In this document: positions 9,024 through 20,689 of the stretch, piece after piece
Layout: every line of letters starts with the position of its first letter
How positions within the stretch are numbered: the stretch's first letter is position 1
DNA from: Oleiharenicola lentus
GTDB lineage: Bacteria; Verrucomicrobiota; Verrucomicrobiia; Opitutales; Opitutaceae
DNA length: 64,000 nt
Assembly: GCF_004118375.1 (NCBI RefSeq)
Contig: NZ_SDHX01000002.1
Location: 1,167,001-1,231,000 of the forward strand
Direction of reading: 5' to 3'
The notes under the pieces: generated by a model
What the model was told of the DNA's origin: nothing
Databases searched by the model: none
Seen by the model: the letters and a program-made list of their open reading frames with translations, nothing else
Translations under genes and position numbers: made by a program

Positions 9024-9489
9024 GATCCTGATCTTGGACGGAAAAACGGAAGGCGACGTCGTTGAAAGTGACGCCCCGGACCGTAATCGCTTTGATCCGT
9101 CCGTCAAAAGCTTTGGCGGTCCGCAGCCACTCGGCCGGCACCTCGAACAGCGAGGTGTCGCCGGCGGTCTCCCCGGTCATCGTGTTGGCCACGGCCACGA
9201 AATCCAACACGCGGGCCCGGTCCGCCGCGGTCGCCTGGACCTCGAACTCCCGCTGGGCGATGCGCACGAAATTCTCCGCGTGGCCGTCGAGCACCCACGC
9301 CTGCAGGACACCGCGCTTCTCGTCGAACTGGATCTCCAGGTTGAACTGATGCTCTCCCAGTTCAACCAGCACGCCGCCATGCGGGGCGTGGTGGTGGTGA
9401 CCCTGGGCGGGCGCGGCGGAATCCTTTTTCGAACAGCCGGCGAGCACCAGCAACGCGCCGGTCAGCAAGAGCAACAGGTTGGTTTTCAT
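9007..9489 (-). CDS. His-rich lipoprotein, probable metal-binding
   Basis: 160 residues. A lipoprotein signal (LLVLAGC, Cys near residue 18) is followed by a His cluster GHHHHAPHGG near residue 31 and the protein ends DQDHGHTH. The middle is a beta-rich domain (FNLEIQFDEKRGVLQAWVLD). The two His clusters suggest zinc or copper binding in the periplasm. It overlaps the DUF3299 gene by 17 bases and lies 76 bases downstream of the methyltransferase gene. No named family recognised beyond similarity to small His-rich metal-sequestering lipoproteins. Confidence 0.8.
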   Translation of the reverse strand: MKTNLLLLLTGALLVLAGCSKKDSAAPAQGHHHHAPHGGVLVELGEHQFNLEIQFDEKRGVLQAWVLDGHAENFVRIAQREFEVQATAADRARVLDFVAVANTMTGETAGDTSLFEVPAEWLRTAKAFDGRIKAITVRGVTFNDVAFRFSVQDQDHGHTH

Positions 9490-9565
9490 GGGAAGTGCGA
9501 CGCAGGGAAGTCAGCCGGTGTCTTCGCGCCAGTCAAACCCGCGCCACCATGCGGACATGACCGAG

Positions 9566-10282
9566 TCAGGCACACGACGGAAACCCGGACGCAAGCCGGG
9601 CGAACCAGGCTTGCATCAAGAGTGACTGGGAAAAACGCACCGGCCGGACAAAACCGGCTTCGGTCAGCAGCTCTTCCATTTCCGCAGCCGGCAGCAATGC
9701 CACCTCCCGGCCGTAACTGGCGAGCATCGCCTCAATCTGGGCCTCGCCCGCGCCGATGTGCCGCATCATCTGCGACCACACACCCAGCAGACTCTCGTGC
9801 TGGCCCGCCGGAGCCGTGGTCAGGTCGGCCGTGAGCAACAGACCGTCCGGTCGCAGCCGCCGCGCGATCGCGCGGAAGAAATCCGTCCGGCCCGGGCGGT
9901 CGGTGATGAACTGGGAAACCAGAATCGTCGTGGCCGCGTCAAACGGCTCAGTCGGCGGCAGCTCGTGCAGGTAGCCGGCATGAAACACGCAGCGCTCCGC
10001 GATCCCGGCTTCCGCCGCCTTGCGGCAGCAAACCTCCAGCATCGGCGCCGCAGGCTCCACCGCCGTGAAGCGCCAGCCCGGGAAGAAGCGCGCCAGCGCG
10101 AGCAGCTCGGCCCCGGTCCCGACGCCCACGCACAACACGCGGGCCGCGGCAGGCAGCTCCTGGAGGATGAATCTCATCTGCAGGTGCAGACTGTCCCGCA
10201 GCGGCGCGAGCGGCGCCCAGCGGTCGTCGTAATTCGCCGCGTGCTGCGCGTCGAAGGGTCGGGGTTGAGTGGTTGCGGACAT
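9566..10282 (-). CDS. Class I SAM-dependent methyltransferase
   Basis: 238-residue cytoplasmic enzyme that would transfer a methyl group from S-adenosylmethionine to an unknown acceptor. The Rossmann motif I VLCVGVGTGAELL is near residue 53, motif II acid in FTAVEPAAPML near 75, and the post-motif RRLRPDGLLLTADL near 150. An ATG at 10282 was chosen over a TTG four codons upstream. It lies between the ZnuD-like receptor (47 bases upstream) and the His-rich lipoprotein, so it travels with the metal genes although methyltransferases are not standard parts of zinc uptake. Confidence 0.85.
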   Translation of the reverse strand: MSATTQPRPFDAQHAANYDDRWAPLAPLRDSLHLQMRFILQELPAAARVLCVGVGTGAELLALARFFPGWRFTAVEPAAPMLEVCCRKAAEAGIAERCVFHAGYLHELPPTEPFDAATTILVSQFITDRPGRTDFFRAIARRLRPDGLLLTADLTTAPAGQHESLLGVWSQMMRHIGAGEAQIEAMLASYGREVALLPAAEMEELLTEAGFVRPVRFSQSLLMQAWFARLASGFPSCA

Positions 10283-10329
10283 GGGCGGGGACAACGGACG
10301 AGGAGATCAGCCTTGGGGAGGCTGTCGGG

Positions 10330-12408
10330 TCAGAAGAAAAACCGCAAACCGGCCGTGAAGTTCCGGCCGGGCAGCGGGGCGATGTCCTTAAGGAAGGAGG
10401 CGTGGACGCGGGCGGTCTCGTCGAGCAGGTTGCGACCCTGCACAAACAGTTCGCCATGCGCCCGACCGGACTCGAAGCGCCAGGCGGCGCCGAGACTCAC
10501 GAGGTTGTAGGACGGCGAGACGGTCTCGTTGGGCGCGAGGCGATCCTGCTTCATCACGTGCCGCCACTCGGCGGAGGCGGACCAGGGGCCGCGCTGCCAG
10601 TCGAAACCGGCGCCAACCCGCATCGGGCTGGTGCGCGGCAACGGCGTGTTGTCGCTGGTGTTCATCGCGCGCACGCTGTCGGCCAGCAGGCGAAAGTCGG
10701 CGATGGACTCCTTTGACTCGTGCAGGTGGAAGACCAACTCGGCCTCCGCCCCGTAGAGCTTGGCGTCGCGCTGCACAAAGGCATAGACGGGCAGCTCGTC
10801 CTCCTCGGCCCCGGTGGCTTCCTCGTAGATGTAGCCGTCGAAACGGTTCAGGAACACGCTGACCTCGCCGGTCACGGGGCCACGGCGGACGCGGTAGCTG
10901 AGGTCAAGGCCGCGGGACTTTTCCACCCCGAGCGTGGGATCGCCCACCTCGTAGGCGCCGGTGCCGGCGTGCGGACCGTCGGCGTAGAGTTCCTGGGCGT
11001 TGGGCGCGCGCTCGTTGGCCGAGGCAGAGAAGGCGATGCTGCCGCCCTCGCCGACGCGCCAGATAAGGCCGGCGGTGAAGGTCTCGCCCGTGTGGCTCCG
11101 TGCCGCGAGGCCGGAGGAGGCGGCGGGCGTGATCTTCTGGCGTTCGACGCGGGCGCCGAACTGCGCGGTCCAGTCGCCGCGCACGAGTTCCTCGTAAACA
11201 AACACAGCCTGGTTGCGCGTCACGGACGGGGGCATGAAGGCCTCGTCGCCGACGGCTTCGAAGTCGCTGCGCGAGAACTGCCAGCCGAGCGCGCCTTCGA
11301 CGTCGCCGATCTTCTCGTGGAGCAGTTCCAGCCGGCCCTCGTGCGCGTCGTTGGTGAAACGTGTGCCGATCTCGTCGCCCTCGAGCTCGGTGTGCTCGTA
11401 GTCGGCCACGCCGAGCTGGAACTTTGCCGCCCGGAGGATGCCGACCGGCGCCAGCCACTCGCCGTGCCCATCCCAACGGCGCTGGCGCAGGTCGATGCGC
11501 ACGCCGCCGTGCTCTTCCTCGGCCTCGGCGGCCGCTGCTTCCTCTTCCTCATGGTGATGCTCGTGGCCGGGAACACCGTAGAGGGAATCAAAACCGCTGT
11601 AACTGAAACCGAGGTGCCCCTTGCCGTTGATGTAGCTCAGGCCGAAGGATCCGCCGCTGGTCTCGGTGGCGGTGTTGGGCAGCGTCCCGAAAGCGGCCGG
11701 ACCTTCCTCTGCTTCGTCATGATCCGCCAGCAGGGCCGCCGTCTCGGCGAAATCCGGGATGTCGATGTCCTTGGTCTCGCGCCGGAAACCGTCGAGGCGC
11801 CAGGCAAACTTGCCGGTCGCGCCGGTGAGCACCGCCGCGCCCGTGCGTTCGTCGGCGGCGGTGTCGCCGCGCAGCTCGAAACGCCCCGTGATCGCTCCCG
11901 CGGGCAGGATCTCGGGGATACGGCCGTCGATGACATTGACCACGCCGCCAATGGCGCCGCCGCCGTAGAGCAGCGCGGCCGGTCCGCGGACGACCTCGAC
12001 GCGCTCGATCAGCAACGGATCGAGACTCACGGCGTGATCGGGGCTCACGACCGAGGCGTCGAGCGTGCCAACGCCGCCGGTGAGCACGCGGATGCGGTCG
12101 CCACCGAGACCGCGGATGACCGGACGACTGGCGCCGGGGCCGAAATAGGTCGAATCCACGCCGGGCAGGCCGGCGAGCGTCTCGCCGAGCGTGCCCTGCT
12201 GGCGCCGCGCCAGCGCGTCGGCGGCGAGCACGCTGGTCGGCGCGCTGATTTCATCGGCCGCCCGGGCGAGCGGGCTGGCCGTGACGACCAAGTCGTCGAG
12301 ATGGAGATGGCCGTTCTCGCCGCTGGCGGCGGCAGGCGGAATGGTCTGGGCCGACGCGAGAGTCGCGAAGGCGAGCGTTGAAACAAGGGAAAGGGAACGG
12401 AAATGCAT
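10330..12408 (-). CDS. TonB-dependent receptor with His-rich loop, ZnuD-like (zinc uptake)
   Basis: 692-residue outer-membrane receptor. Signal peptide to LASAQ, then a plug beginning LDDLVVTASPLAR with RPVIRGLGGDRIRVLTGG and VVRGPAALLYGGGAIGGVVN, then a 22-stranded-type barrel ending RNFTAGLRFFF. An extracellular loop near residues 285-310 is packed with His and Glu (GHEHHHEEEEAAAAEAEEEH). This loop is the hallmark of zinc receptors such as Neisseria ZnuD. The neighbours (small Cys/His protein, NicO-like transporter, His-rich lipoprotein, DUF3299) support zinc as the substrate. No clear Zur operator could be seen in the 104 bases upstream. Confidence 0.9.
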   Translation of the reverse strand: MHFRSLSLVSTLAFATLASAQTIPPAAASGENGHLHLDDLVVTASPLARAADEISAPTSVLAADALARRQQGTLGETLAGLPGVDSTYFGPGASRPVIRGLGGDRIRVLTGGVGTLDASVVSPDHAVSLDPLLIERVEVVRGPAALLYGGGAIGGVVNVIDGRIPEILPAGAITGRFELRGDTAADERTGAAVLTGATGKFAWRLDGFRRETKDIDIPDFAETAALLADHDEAEEGPAAFGTLPNTATETSGGSFGLSYINGKGHLGFSYSGFDSLYGVPGHEHHHEEEEAAAAEAEEEHGGVRIDLRQRRWDGHGEWLAPVGILRAAKFQLGVADYEHTELEGDEIGTRFTNDAHEGRLELLHEKIGDVEGALGWQFSRSDFEAVGDEAFMPPSVTRNQAVFVYEELVRGDWTAQFGARVERQKITPAASSGLAARSHTGETFTAGLIWRVGEGGSIAFSASANERAPNAQELYADGPHAGTGAYEVGDPTLGVEKSRGLDLSYRVRRGPVTGEVSVFLNRFDGYIYEEATGAEEDELPVYAFVQRDAKLYGAEAELVFHLHESKESIADFRLLADSVRAMNTSDNTPLPRTSPMRVGAGFDWQRGPWSASAEWRHVMKQDRLAPNETVSPSYNLVSLGAAWRFESGRAHGELFVQGRNLLDETARVHASFLKDIAPLPGRNFTAGLRFFF

Positions 12409-12512
12409 GGCGGACTGGGTTGAAGTGCCGGCGCGCGGACAGGCGCAGCCAAGGCGGGGGACGGGAAACGCACGCGACGGACGCCGCCGCGCACGGAACG
12501 GTTCGGTTCAAC

Positions 12513-12869
12513 TCAGGCCGCCGGGGGCGCGTGCGAGGGCACGAGCCGGTAGCGGGGTTGCGCGACGACGAACACATCGGTCGCGCGCAGGGTCAGGCTG
12601 GCCACAGTGGGCCGCGCCAGAATCAGCAGGCAGAAAAACAGCAGCGTCATCGCCCCTTGGGCGAACAGCGTCACGGCGCAGGCGTGATCGGTGTCGCCGA
12701 CCGGGGCGTCCGGGGCGGCATGATCGCAGTCGGCATGCCCGGCATCGGCCATCGCATGCAACCCGGCATGCAGTTCGGGGCTGGCCGCAAACACCGCCAG
12801 CAACAGCACGCCCAGCGCCGCCACCAGGGCGGTGGTGCGGGTCAGCGGGCTTTCAGAGCGGGGGGACAT
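12513..12869 (-). CDS. Small membrane protein with Cys/His segment (DUF2946-like)
   Basis: 118 residues. An N-terminal membrane segment (TTALVAALGVLLLAVFAASP), a periplasmic stretch with ELHAGLHAMADAGHADCDH and DTDHAC that could bind a metal, then a second membrane segment (GAMTLLFFCLLILARP) and a short tail with RYRLVPSHAPP. Resembles the DUF2946-type proteins found next to copper or zinc TonB receptors. It is immediately upstream (104 bases) of the ZnuD-like receptor and in the same direction. Confidence 0.72.
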   Translation of the reverse strand: MSPRSESPLTRTTALVAALGVLLLAVFAASPELHAGLHAMADAGHADCDHAAPDAPVGDTDHACAVTLFAQGAMTLLFFCLLILARPTVASLTLRATDVFVVAQPRYRLVPSHAPPAA

Positions 12870-12914
12870 GGGCTGGGATAGGAAGCAGGTTAACAGATGC
12901 GTCAAGCGGACTGT

Positions 12915-13178
12915 TTAGTCGGCATCGGTGATGTCTGTAATGGCCAAGACCCGCGCAGCGTGATCCACCCAGTAATCAAAGACAAAACCGTCTGTCAGCA
13001 GGTGTGATATGATCCGACCATCGGCATCCGTGCTGGTCAGGTCAGGCACCAGGAAGGGATCCGCCGCCAGCTCCCGCGCCCGGTCCAACAGGCGAATTTG
13101 GCGCCGCCGCGACAGGGACACAAAGAACGCCACGGCGGAATCGGCAAATACCGGCCGGTAGCGGGACACCTTATCCAC
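12915..13178 (-). CDS. ParE/RelE-like toxin of a toxin-antitoxin pair
   Basis: 87 residues with the compact RelE/ParE layout: an N-terminal beta-strand, the paired helices RRRQIRLLDRARELAADP and a C-terminal sheet (HLLTDGFVFDYWVDH, RVLAITDITD). Family members inhibit gyrase or cut mRNA; which one applies cannot be told. Its start lies inside the end of the antitoxin gene (8-base overlap), the usual order for coupled toxin-antitoxin operons. It interrupts the metal locus and is probably a separate acquisition. Confidence 0.72.
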   Translation of the reverse strand: MDKVSRYRPVFADSAVAFFVSLSRRRQIRLLDRARELAADPFLVPDLTSTDADGRIISHLLTDGFVFDYWVDHAARVLAITDITDAD

Positions 13179-13365
13179 GGCTCAACCGGGCCTCGAGCGA
13201 TTCGATCGAGGCGCCGCGGCCGGCCTGAATGTCGCGAACCTTCCTGGCCGTAGCCTTTTTCCAAGCCGGCGTCTCGCGCTTCAACCGCAGGAGATACAGC
13301 TGAATTTCCTGCCGTTCACGGGCGGACAGCTTGGATATCTGCTGTTTGAGTTCGAGCACGCTCAT
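13171..13365 (-). CDS. Antitoxin-like small protein
   Basis: 64 residues, mostly helical and charged (LELKQQISKLSARERQEI), resembling short antitoxins that pair with RelE/ParE toxins. Upstream partner of the toxin gene with an 8-base overlap. No typical DNA-binding fold can be assigned with confidence. Confidence 0.68.
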   Translation of the reverse strand: MSVLELKQQISKLSARERQEIQLYLLRLKRETPAWKKATARKVRDIQAGRGASIESLEARLSRG

Positions 13366-13414
13366 GGGCGGAAAGCTAACCGGATGCGACCACGGGTCAA
13401 GGCCCCCTTGGCCC

Positions 13415-14125
13415 TCAGTGCATGTGCGGATGAAAGTGAAAATGCTCGGCGACCATGAACGCGATGCCGCAGAGCACGAGCAGCGTGCCCAGCACAGGGG
13501 CCTCGCACTTTTCCAGCCACTTGAGACGCAGGCGCTCCACGCCGAGCAGCGTCAGCCAGGTGAACAGCAGCATGGCGGCCCAGGTGCCGGCGGCGAGGAT
13601 GATGCTCAGCAGCGACACGCCGCCCCAGCCGAACTGCACGCCGGCGAGATAGACCGGCAGCAGGCCCTCACAGGGCGAGAAGGTCAGCATGGTGAACAGG
13701 CCGCCGACCGCGGCCCAGTCGCTGGTGCGCGCGACCGGCTTGACCGGTTCGTGGTCATGGTCGTGACCCGGATGGTGGCAGTGGCCCTCAATCCATTCAC
13801 CGTGCCCGTGCGTCCAGCCCTTCCAGTGGCGGAACAGGATCATCGCCCCCATGGCGATCAGCGCACCGCCGGCCAAAAAGGGGAAAAACTCCGCCCAGTG
13901 CTCGTCGATCTGCAGGCCGAACCACGCCAGCGCCACACCGAGACCGGTCATCACCAGCATGTGCCCGCCGGAGCAGAGCGTGACCATCAGCAGAGCGCGA
14001 CCGCGGGACCAGCCCTGCGCCTTGGCCACGACCACGAAGGGCAGCCAGTGGGTCGGAATCGCCGCATGGATGAACGCCACGGCGAGACCGGTGGCGGCTA
14101 AGGTGAAGAAGGCGGCGAGATCCAT
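13415..14125 (-). CDS. NicO/UreH-like heavy-metal transporter with His-rich loop
   Basis: 236-residue polytopic membrane protein with about six helices. It begins with a helix carrying HAAIPTHWLPFVV, continues with CSGGHMLVMTGLG, and has a long cytoplasmic or periplasmic loop near residues 105-125 rich in His (HGHGEWIEGHCHHPGHDHDH). SPCEGLLPVY follows, and the protein ends HFHFHPHMH. The layout fits the NicO/UreH/TauE-like group of Ni, Co or other metal transporters. It sits in the metal locus upstream of the ZnuD-like receptor, so zinc or nickel are candidate ions. Confidence 0.8.
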   Translation of the reverse strand: MDLAAFFTLAATGLAVAFIHAAIPTHWLPFVVVAKAQGWSRGRALLMVTLCSGGHMLVMTGLGVALAWFGLQIDEHWAEFFPFLAGGALIAMGAMILFRHWKGWTHGHGEWIEGHCHHPGHDHDHEPVKPVARTSDWAAVGGLFTMLTFSPCEGLLPVYLAGVQFGWGGVSLLSIILAAGTWAAMLLFTWLTLLGVERLRLKWLEKCEAPVLGTLLVLCGIAFMVAEHFHFHPHMH

Positions 14126-14193
14126 GGATGCGAAGGTGTAGGCGGACCCACCCTAGCAAAGTCGTCAAGCCCCCTCTGGCCGGCCGATCCTTT

Positions 14194-14441
14194 GGCCACC
14201 ACGAAACACACCAAATACACGAAACATCAGTCGATCCATCATTCTGAGACCCTGGACCAAGCCGGAGCCTGCTTGGGGGCGACCGATGAACTTTTCTCTC
14301 GTCATCCTGAGCCGGGCGAAGGATCCAGCGACACGACCGATGGCGGGCCTCACCTTGGATCGCTGCGCTCATGATGACACGCCAGCGAGGCTGACAAGCT
14401 TTCCAAAGCCTTTCGTGTGTTTGGTGTATTTCGTGGTCACC
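14194..14441. repeat. MITE-like inverted repeat element, copy 1
   Basis: Outer arms 14194-14224 and 14411-14441 match at 27 of 31 positions as inverted repeats (GGCCACCACGAAACACACC.. against GGTGACCACGAAATACACC..). An inner pair is GTCATCCTGAGCC..GGATCC at 14301-14326 against GGATCGCTGCGCTCATGATGAC at 14357-14378. The element fills the gap 14126-14436, which holds no gene. The right arm reaches into the end of the DUF4336 gene and supplies its TGA stop. Related copies at 15135-15338 and 35634-35837. No transposase inside. Confidence 0.8.
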
Positions 14442-15123
14442 CCTGCAAAAACGCATAGGCCTCGCGGAAGACGCGGTTGCCACCCGCCTCCACGTTGTGG
14501 CCGTGGCCGACGATGATCCGGTCGAAATCCCATTGCAGGATGCGGTCGAGCGAGGCGCGCACCGCCGCCTTGTCCTTCATCAGCCACTTTTCGAGCGGCG
14601 TCGGGCCGAAGCGGTTCCACGCGCCATAGGCGCACATCATGAGGGCGAACCACCACGGGCCCTCGGGACCGAGGTTGAACGCGAGGTCGGCGATGATGAG
14701 GCTGCGCGAGGCCGGGTGAAAGAACACGACCTCGTTCACCTTCGGCATGCCGCGCACGAGGTGTTGCTCCAGCACGCCGGCCCAGTCCGGGTGCGGCGCG
14801 TCGGACAACTCGGCGCCAAAACGCACGTCCTTCTTCTGCGCGGCGAGACCGGGCGCCGCGTGAAAGAGTGCGGACGGGTAGTTGGCTTGAAATTCGCGCA
14901 GGCACTCGTCGTGCCAAAGGTTCGGCCCGACCACGTGCCGCACCTCGCCCAGTGCGGCGAGTTCCGCCCGCAGCTCCGGCGTCACCGGCACCGGCGAGTG
15001 GATCCACAACCCGCCGCCGGGCAGCCGCACCACCACGAGTTGCCGGCCCAGCGGCATCCCCATCGCCCAATAGGGCACGCGGTGAACCCAGAGATCAGCG
15101 TGGAGCGGTTGCAGCAGCGGCAT
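14437..15123 (-). CDS. DUF4336 protein, metallo-beta-lactamase-fold-like
   Basis: 228 residues. DUF4336 proteins resemble the metallo-beta-lactamase fold; visible segments are LVVVRLPGGGLWIHSPVPVTPE, a metal-site-like NLWHDECL, the VNEVVFFHPASRSLIIADL strand pair and the final FDRIIVGHGHNVEAGG. Substrate and activity are unknown. Member of the same-strand run with the ABC permease, but separated from it by an inverted-repeat element of 200 bases. The last coding bases and the stop codon come from the terminal arm of repeat copy 1. Confidence 0.82.
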   Translation of the reverse strand: MPLLQPLHADLWVHRVPYWAMGMPLGRQLVVVRLPGGGLWIHSPVPVTPELRAELAALGEVRHVVGPNLWHDECLREFQANYPSALFHAAPGLAAQKKDVRFGAELSDAPHPDWAGVLEQHLVRGMPKVNEVVFFHPASRSLIIADLAFNLGPEGPWWFALMMCAYGAWNRFGPTPLEKWLMKDKAAVRASLDRILQWDFDRIIVGHGHNVEAGGNRVFREAYAFLQG

Positions 15124-15134
15124 GGCGAGGAGAT

Positions 15135-15338
15135 TTCACCACGTAACCCACGAAAGACACGAAGATTGGCAAATCGCAGATCCTTACTCTGTCATTCTGA
15201 GCGCAGCGAAGAATCCAGAATGACGTGCGCTCCGGATGTGCCGATGGATTCTTCGCTGCGCTCAGAATGACGCTTCGGATGTGCTTTCCCGTTTCCGCCC
15301 GGTCGCCCTTTCGTGTATTCCGTGTATTTCGTGGTGAC
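15135..15338. repeat. MITE-like inverted repeat element, copy 2
   Basis: Outer arms near 15135-15164 and 15309-15338 are imperfect inverted repeats of the CACCACGAAATACACGG type. The inner pair is a perfect 26-base inverted repeat, GTCATTCTGAGCGCAGCG.. at 15191-15216 against its complement at 15246-15271. Fills the gap between the DUF4336 start and the FtsX-permease stop. Confidence 0.82.
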
Positions 15339-15346
15339 CCTCTGGC

Positions 15347-16546
15347 CTACGATACCGGTGCGATCGTCTCGGCGACGGGGACGCGGTAGGCTTTCACGGC
15401 GGGCACGAGGCCGCCGAGCATGCACAGGCCCACGAAGGTCAGCGGGCCCCACCAGAAAACCGGATTCCACTTCAGCGGTTCGAGCACGACGCCGGTCTGC
15501 GCCTGGATGATGCCGGTCACGACCGCGGCGAAGCCGACGAACACCGCGAGTCCGGTCACCGAGCCCAACAATCCGATGACGGCCGCCTCACCGACGATGG
15601 CGCCAAAGACTGTGCGCCGGCGCGCGCCGAGGGCGCGCAGGATGGCGATGTCGCGCTGGCGGGCACTCATGGAGTTGTAGATGCTCACGAGCACCGAGGC
15701 GGAGGCGACGAGTGCCACCAGCCAGGCAAGCAGCGTGAGCACCTTGTCCACCCAGCTGATCTTGTTGAACAGATCGGCCACGATGGCCCCGATGGGATAG
15801 GCAAAGGTCATCTTGTTGCCCTGCTTGTTAAGCATCATGTCGAGCATGAGCCCGGCCGTCGGTGCACGCAGCTGGATGAGCACGGCGCTCACGTCGGCGG
15901 CCGCGCGCGGATCGTGTCCGCCCATGGTCTGCACGCCGGCGAGCGGAATCCAGATCACGCGGTCGGCAGGCGTGCCGGTGGGCGCGAGCACGCCGACCAC
16001 GGTGTAAACCTCCTCGTGCTGCGCCTGCGGGTCGAAGGCGAGGCCGTGGTAGGGCTGGAACGTGTCGCCGGTTTTCCAGCCGAGCTGTTTCGCCGCATAG
16101 GCGCCGACCACCGCCTCACGCGTGCCGTCGGCGAACAGTTTGCCTCCGGACGCGAACGCGTATTTCCGGCCGGGCAGGTATTCGACGTCGAAGTAAGCCG
16201 GCGTCGTGCCGACGATGCGCCAGCCCTGGAAATTGTCGCCCACGGCGATCGGGATCGCGGCCTTGATGGCCGGATGACGGCTGATGGCGGCGACGTCGGC
16301 CGCGGGCAGGTTGCCCGGCGAGGCCTCGAGGTGGAAGATGGCGTTGAGCACGAGCTGCAACTTGGAGCCGCGCGCGCCGAGCACGGCGTCGAAGCCCGAG
16401 GTCGTGGAGGAGAACACGGCCTGCGACTGCGTCTTCACCACCCACACCGTGAGCAGCAGGCCCGCCGCGAGCGCGATGCTGCCGGCCGTCACGAGCGTGG
16501 AGAGCGCGTGCTGGCGGAGGCTGCGGTAGATGAGGTTCCAAATCAT
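15347..16546 (-). CDS. FtsX/MacB-like ABC transporter permease
   Basis: 399 residues. An N-terminal membrane helix (LVTAGSIALAAGLLLTVWVV), a periplasmic domain of about 200 residues, then three helices in the FtsX-domain arrangement (VDKVLTLLAWLVALVASASV, the conserved SARQRDIAILRALGARR loop, LLGSVTGLAVFVGFAAVV, LTFVGLCMLGGLVPAVKAYR). Pairs with the ATP-binding protein 85 bases upstream. FtsX-type permeases with a DUF3299 partner occur in zinc-starvation loci; lipoprotein export is the other common role. The gap between the two genes carries its own inverted repeat. Confidence 0.88.
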   Translation of the reverse strand: MIWNLIYRSLRQHALSTLVTAGSIALAAGLLLTVWVVKTQSQAVFSSTTSGFDAVLGARGSKLQLVLNAIFHLEASPGNLPAADVAAISRHPAIKAAIPIAVGDNFQGWRIVGTTPAYFDVEYLPGRKYAFASGGKLFADGTREAVVGAYAAKQLGWKTGDTFQPYHGLAFDPQAQHEEVYTVVGVLAPTGTPADRVIWIPLAGVQTMGGHDPRAAADVSAVLIQLRAPTAGLMLDMMLNKQGNKMTFAYPIGAIVADLFNKISWVDKVLTLLAWLVALVASASVLVSIYNSMSARQRDIAILRALGARRRTVFGAIVGEAAVIGLLGSVTGLAVFVGFAAVVTGIIQAQTGVVLEPLKWNPVFWWGPLTFVGLCMLGGLVPAVKAYRVPVAETIAPVS

Positions 16547-16553
16547 TGGGGGA

Positions 16554-16626
16554 ACACCAAGCAGCCAAGGAGCAAAGCATTCTCCTTCAGCAGGGCCTGG
16601 AACTTCGCTGCTTTGCTTCTTGGTGT
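16554..16626. repeat. Inverted repeat between ABC subunit genes
   Basis: ACACCAAGCAGCCAAGGAGC at 16554 onward is mirrored by TGCTTTGCTTCTTGGTGT at 16609-16626. In the RNA this would be a hairpin between the ATPase and permease cistrons. Confidence 0.65.
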
Positions 16627-16631
16627 GAAAT

Positions 16632-17288
<657 letters not shown>

Positions 17289-17420
17289 GGCGGCGGTTAT
17301 TAGAAACCACACGCGAAGCCACGCGGCCCGAAACGTCAAATGTTACCGCCTCCCCGCGAGGACTTTGAACTGGCCACGAAACGTGTTTATGACACTTTCG
17401 CGCCCAATACCCCTACCCCT

Positions 17421-19883
<2,463 letters not shown>

Positions 19884-19935
19884 CGGTCCAAACGGACCGT
19901 CAGCCCTGAGCCAGTCGAACGGGCTGAACTACCAG

Positions 19936-20018
19936 CTGTAGGGCGGGGTCTCCGAACCCCGCCTTACCCGCGCCGTAGGGATCGCACCCGAGCGGGGTTC
20001 GGAGACCCCGCCCTACAG
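19936..20018. repeat. Perfect 27-base inverted repeat (GTAGGGCGGGG family)
   Basis: CTGTAGGGCGGGGTCTCCGA.. at 19936-19962 has its exact complement at 19992-20018, with a 29-base loop. Two partial CCCTGAGCC..TCGAA bases precede it at about 19902-19925. The gap 19884-20195 contains nothing else recognisable. It follows hppA and may end its transcript. A half copy lies at 44717-44743. Confidence 0.82.
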
Positions 20019-20195
20019 TCCAAAAGCTTGGGGCGTTTGGCCTGAGGTCCGCACCAGCAGAGCGCAGGCGTGGTTGGGTGCATTTCGCAGCAAACCAACT
20101 CTCCGCGTTTCGTGTCATTTGCGGGCCTTCTGGACGACACGGCCGGCTTGTGCGTCGGGCAGCGCCGGGGTATTTTCCCTCACCCCCGCCCCGCC

Positions 20196-20681
20196 ATGAA
20201 ATTCCGCCTCCCCACCCTCGGCCTGATCGCTACCCTGCTGCTCGGCCTCACCGCCTGCACCTACGACTTCCCGCTCACGGACCAGCCCACGCAAAATCTC
20301 GATCCACGGCTGCTCGGCGACTGGGTGTCCTACGATGTCGACGACCAGCAGGTGCGGCCGCTGCACGTCCGCCGCCTCGACGCCACCACTTATGTCGCCG
20401 CCTTCGACGGCGATCTCTACCGCGTCAGCCATTCCGATCTCGCCGGCACGGCCTTCGTCAGCGTCCAGAACCTGCAGGCCGGCGACGACTACGGGAAGTT
20501 CACCTACTGCGCGTGGACGCTTTCGCCCGACGGCCGGCAGCTCACGCTGCGCACCGTCCAGTCCCGCGTGGTCTCCGGCGACCTCAAGGACGCCGCTGCC
20601 GTGCGGAAACTCATCACCGCAAACCTCGCCAACCCCGCACTCCTCGGCGACCCCATCGTCTTCACGCCGAAGAAGCGGTGA
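20196..20681 (+). CDS. Lipoprotein of unknown function
   Basis: 161 residues. Lipobox LLLGLTAC near residue 20, then a compact domain with RLLGDWVSYDVDDQQ and alternating strands (THYVAAFDGD-like pattern, FTYCAWTLSPDGRQLTLRTV), which resembles small lipocalin-like or DUF-type lipoproteins that open with a 'LLGDW' strand. No catalytic motif seen. Stop 9 bases before the convergent toxin gene. Confidence 0.75.
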   Translation: MKFRLPTLGLIATLLLGLTACTYDFPLTDQPTQNLDPRLLGDWVSYDVDDQQVRPLHVRRLDATTYVAAFDGDLYRVSHSDLAGTAFVSVQNLQAGDDYGKFTYCAWTLSPDGRQLTLRTVQSRVVSGDLKDAAAVRKLITANLANPALLGDPIVFTPKKR

Positions 20682-20689
20682 GGGCGGAA

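Noticed and set aside
12409-12512. Zur operator upstream of the ZnuD-like receptor
   Set aside because: No GAAATGTTATA-type palindrome seen; the region is GC-rich and plain.
14194-15338. CRISPR-like array from repeated GAAATACAC words
   Set aside because: The words are inverted arms, not direct repeats with spacers.
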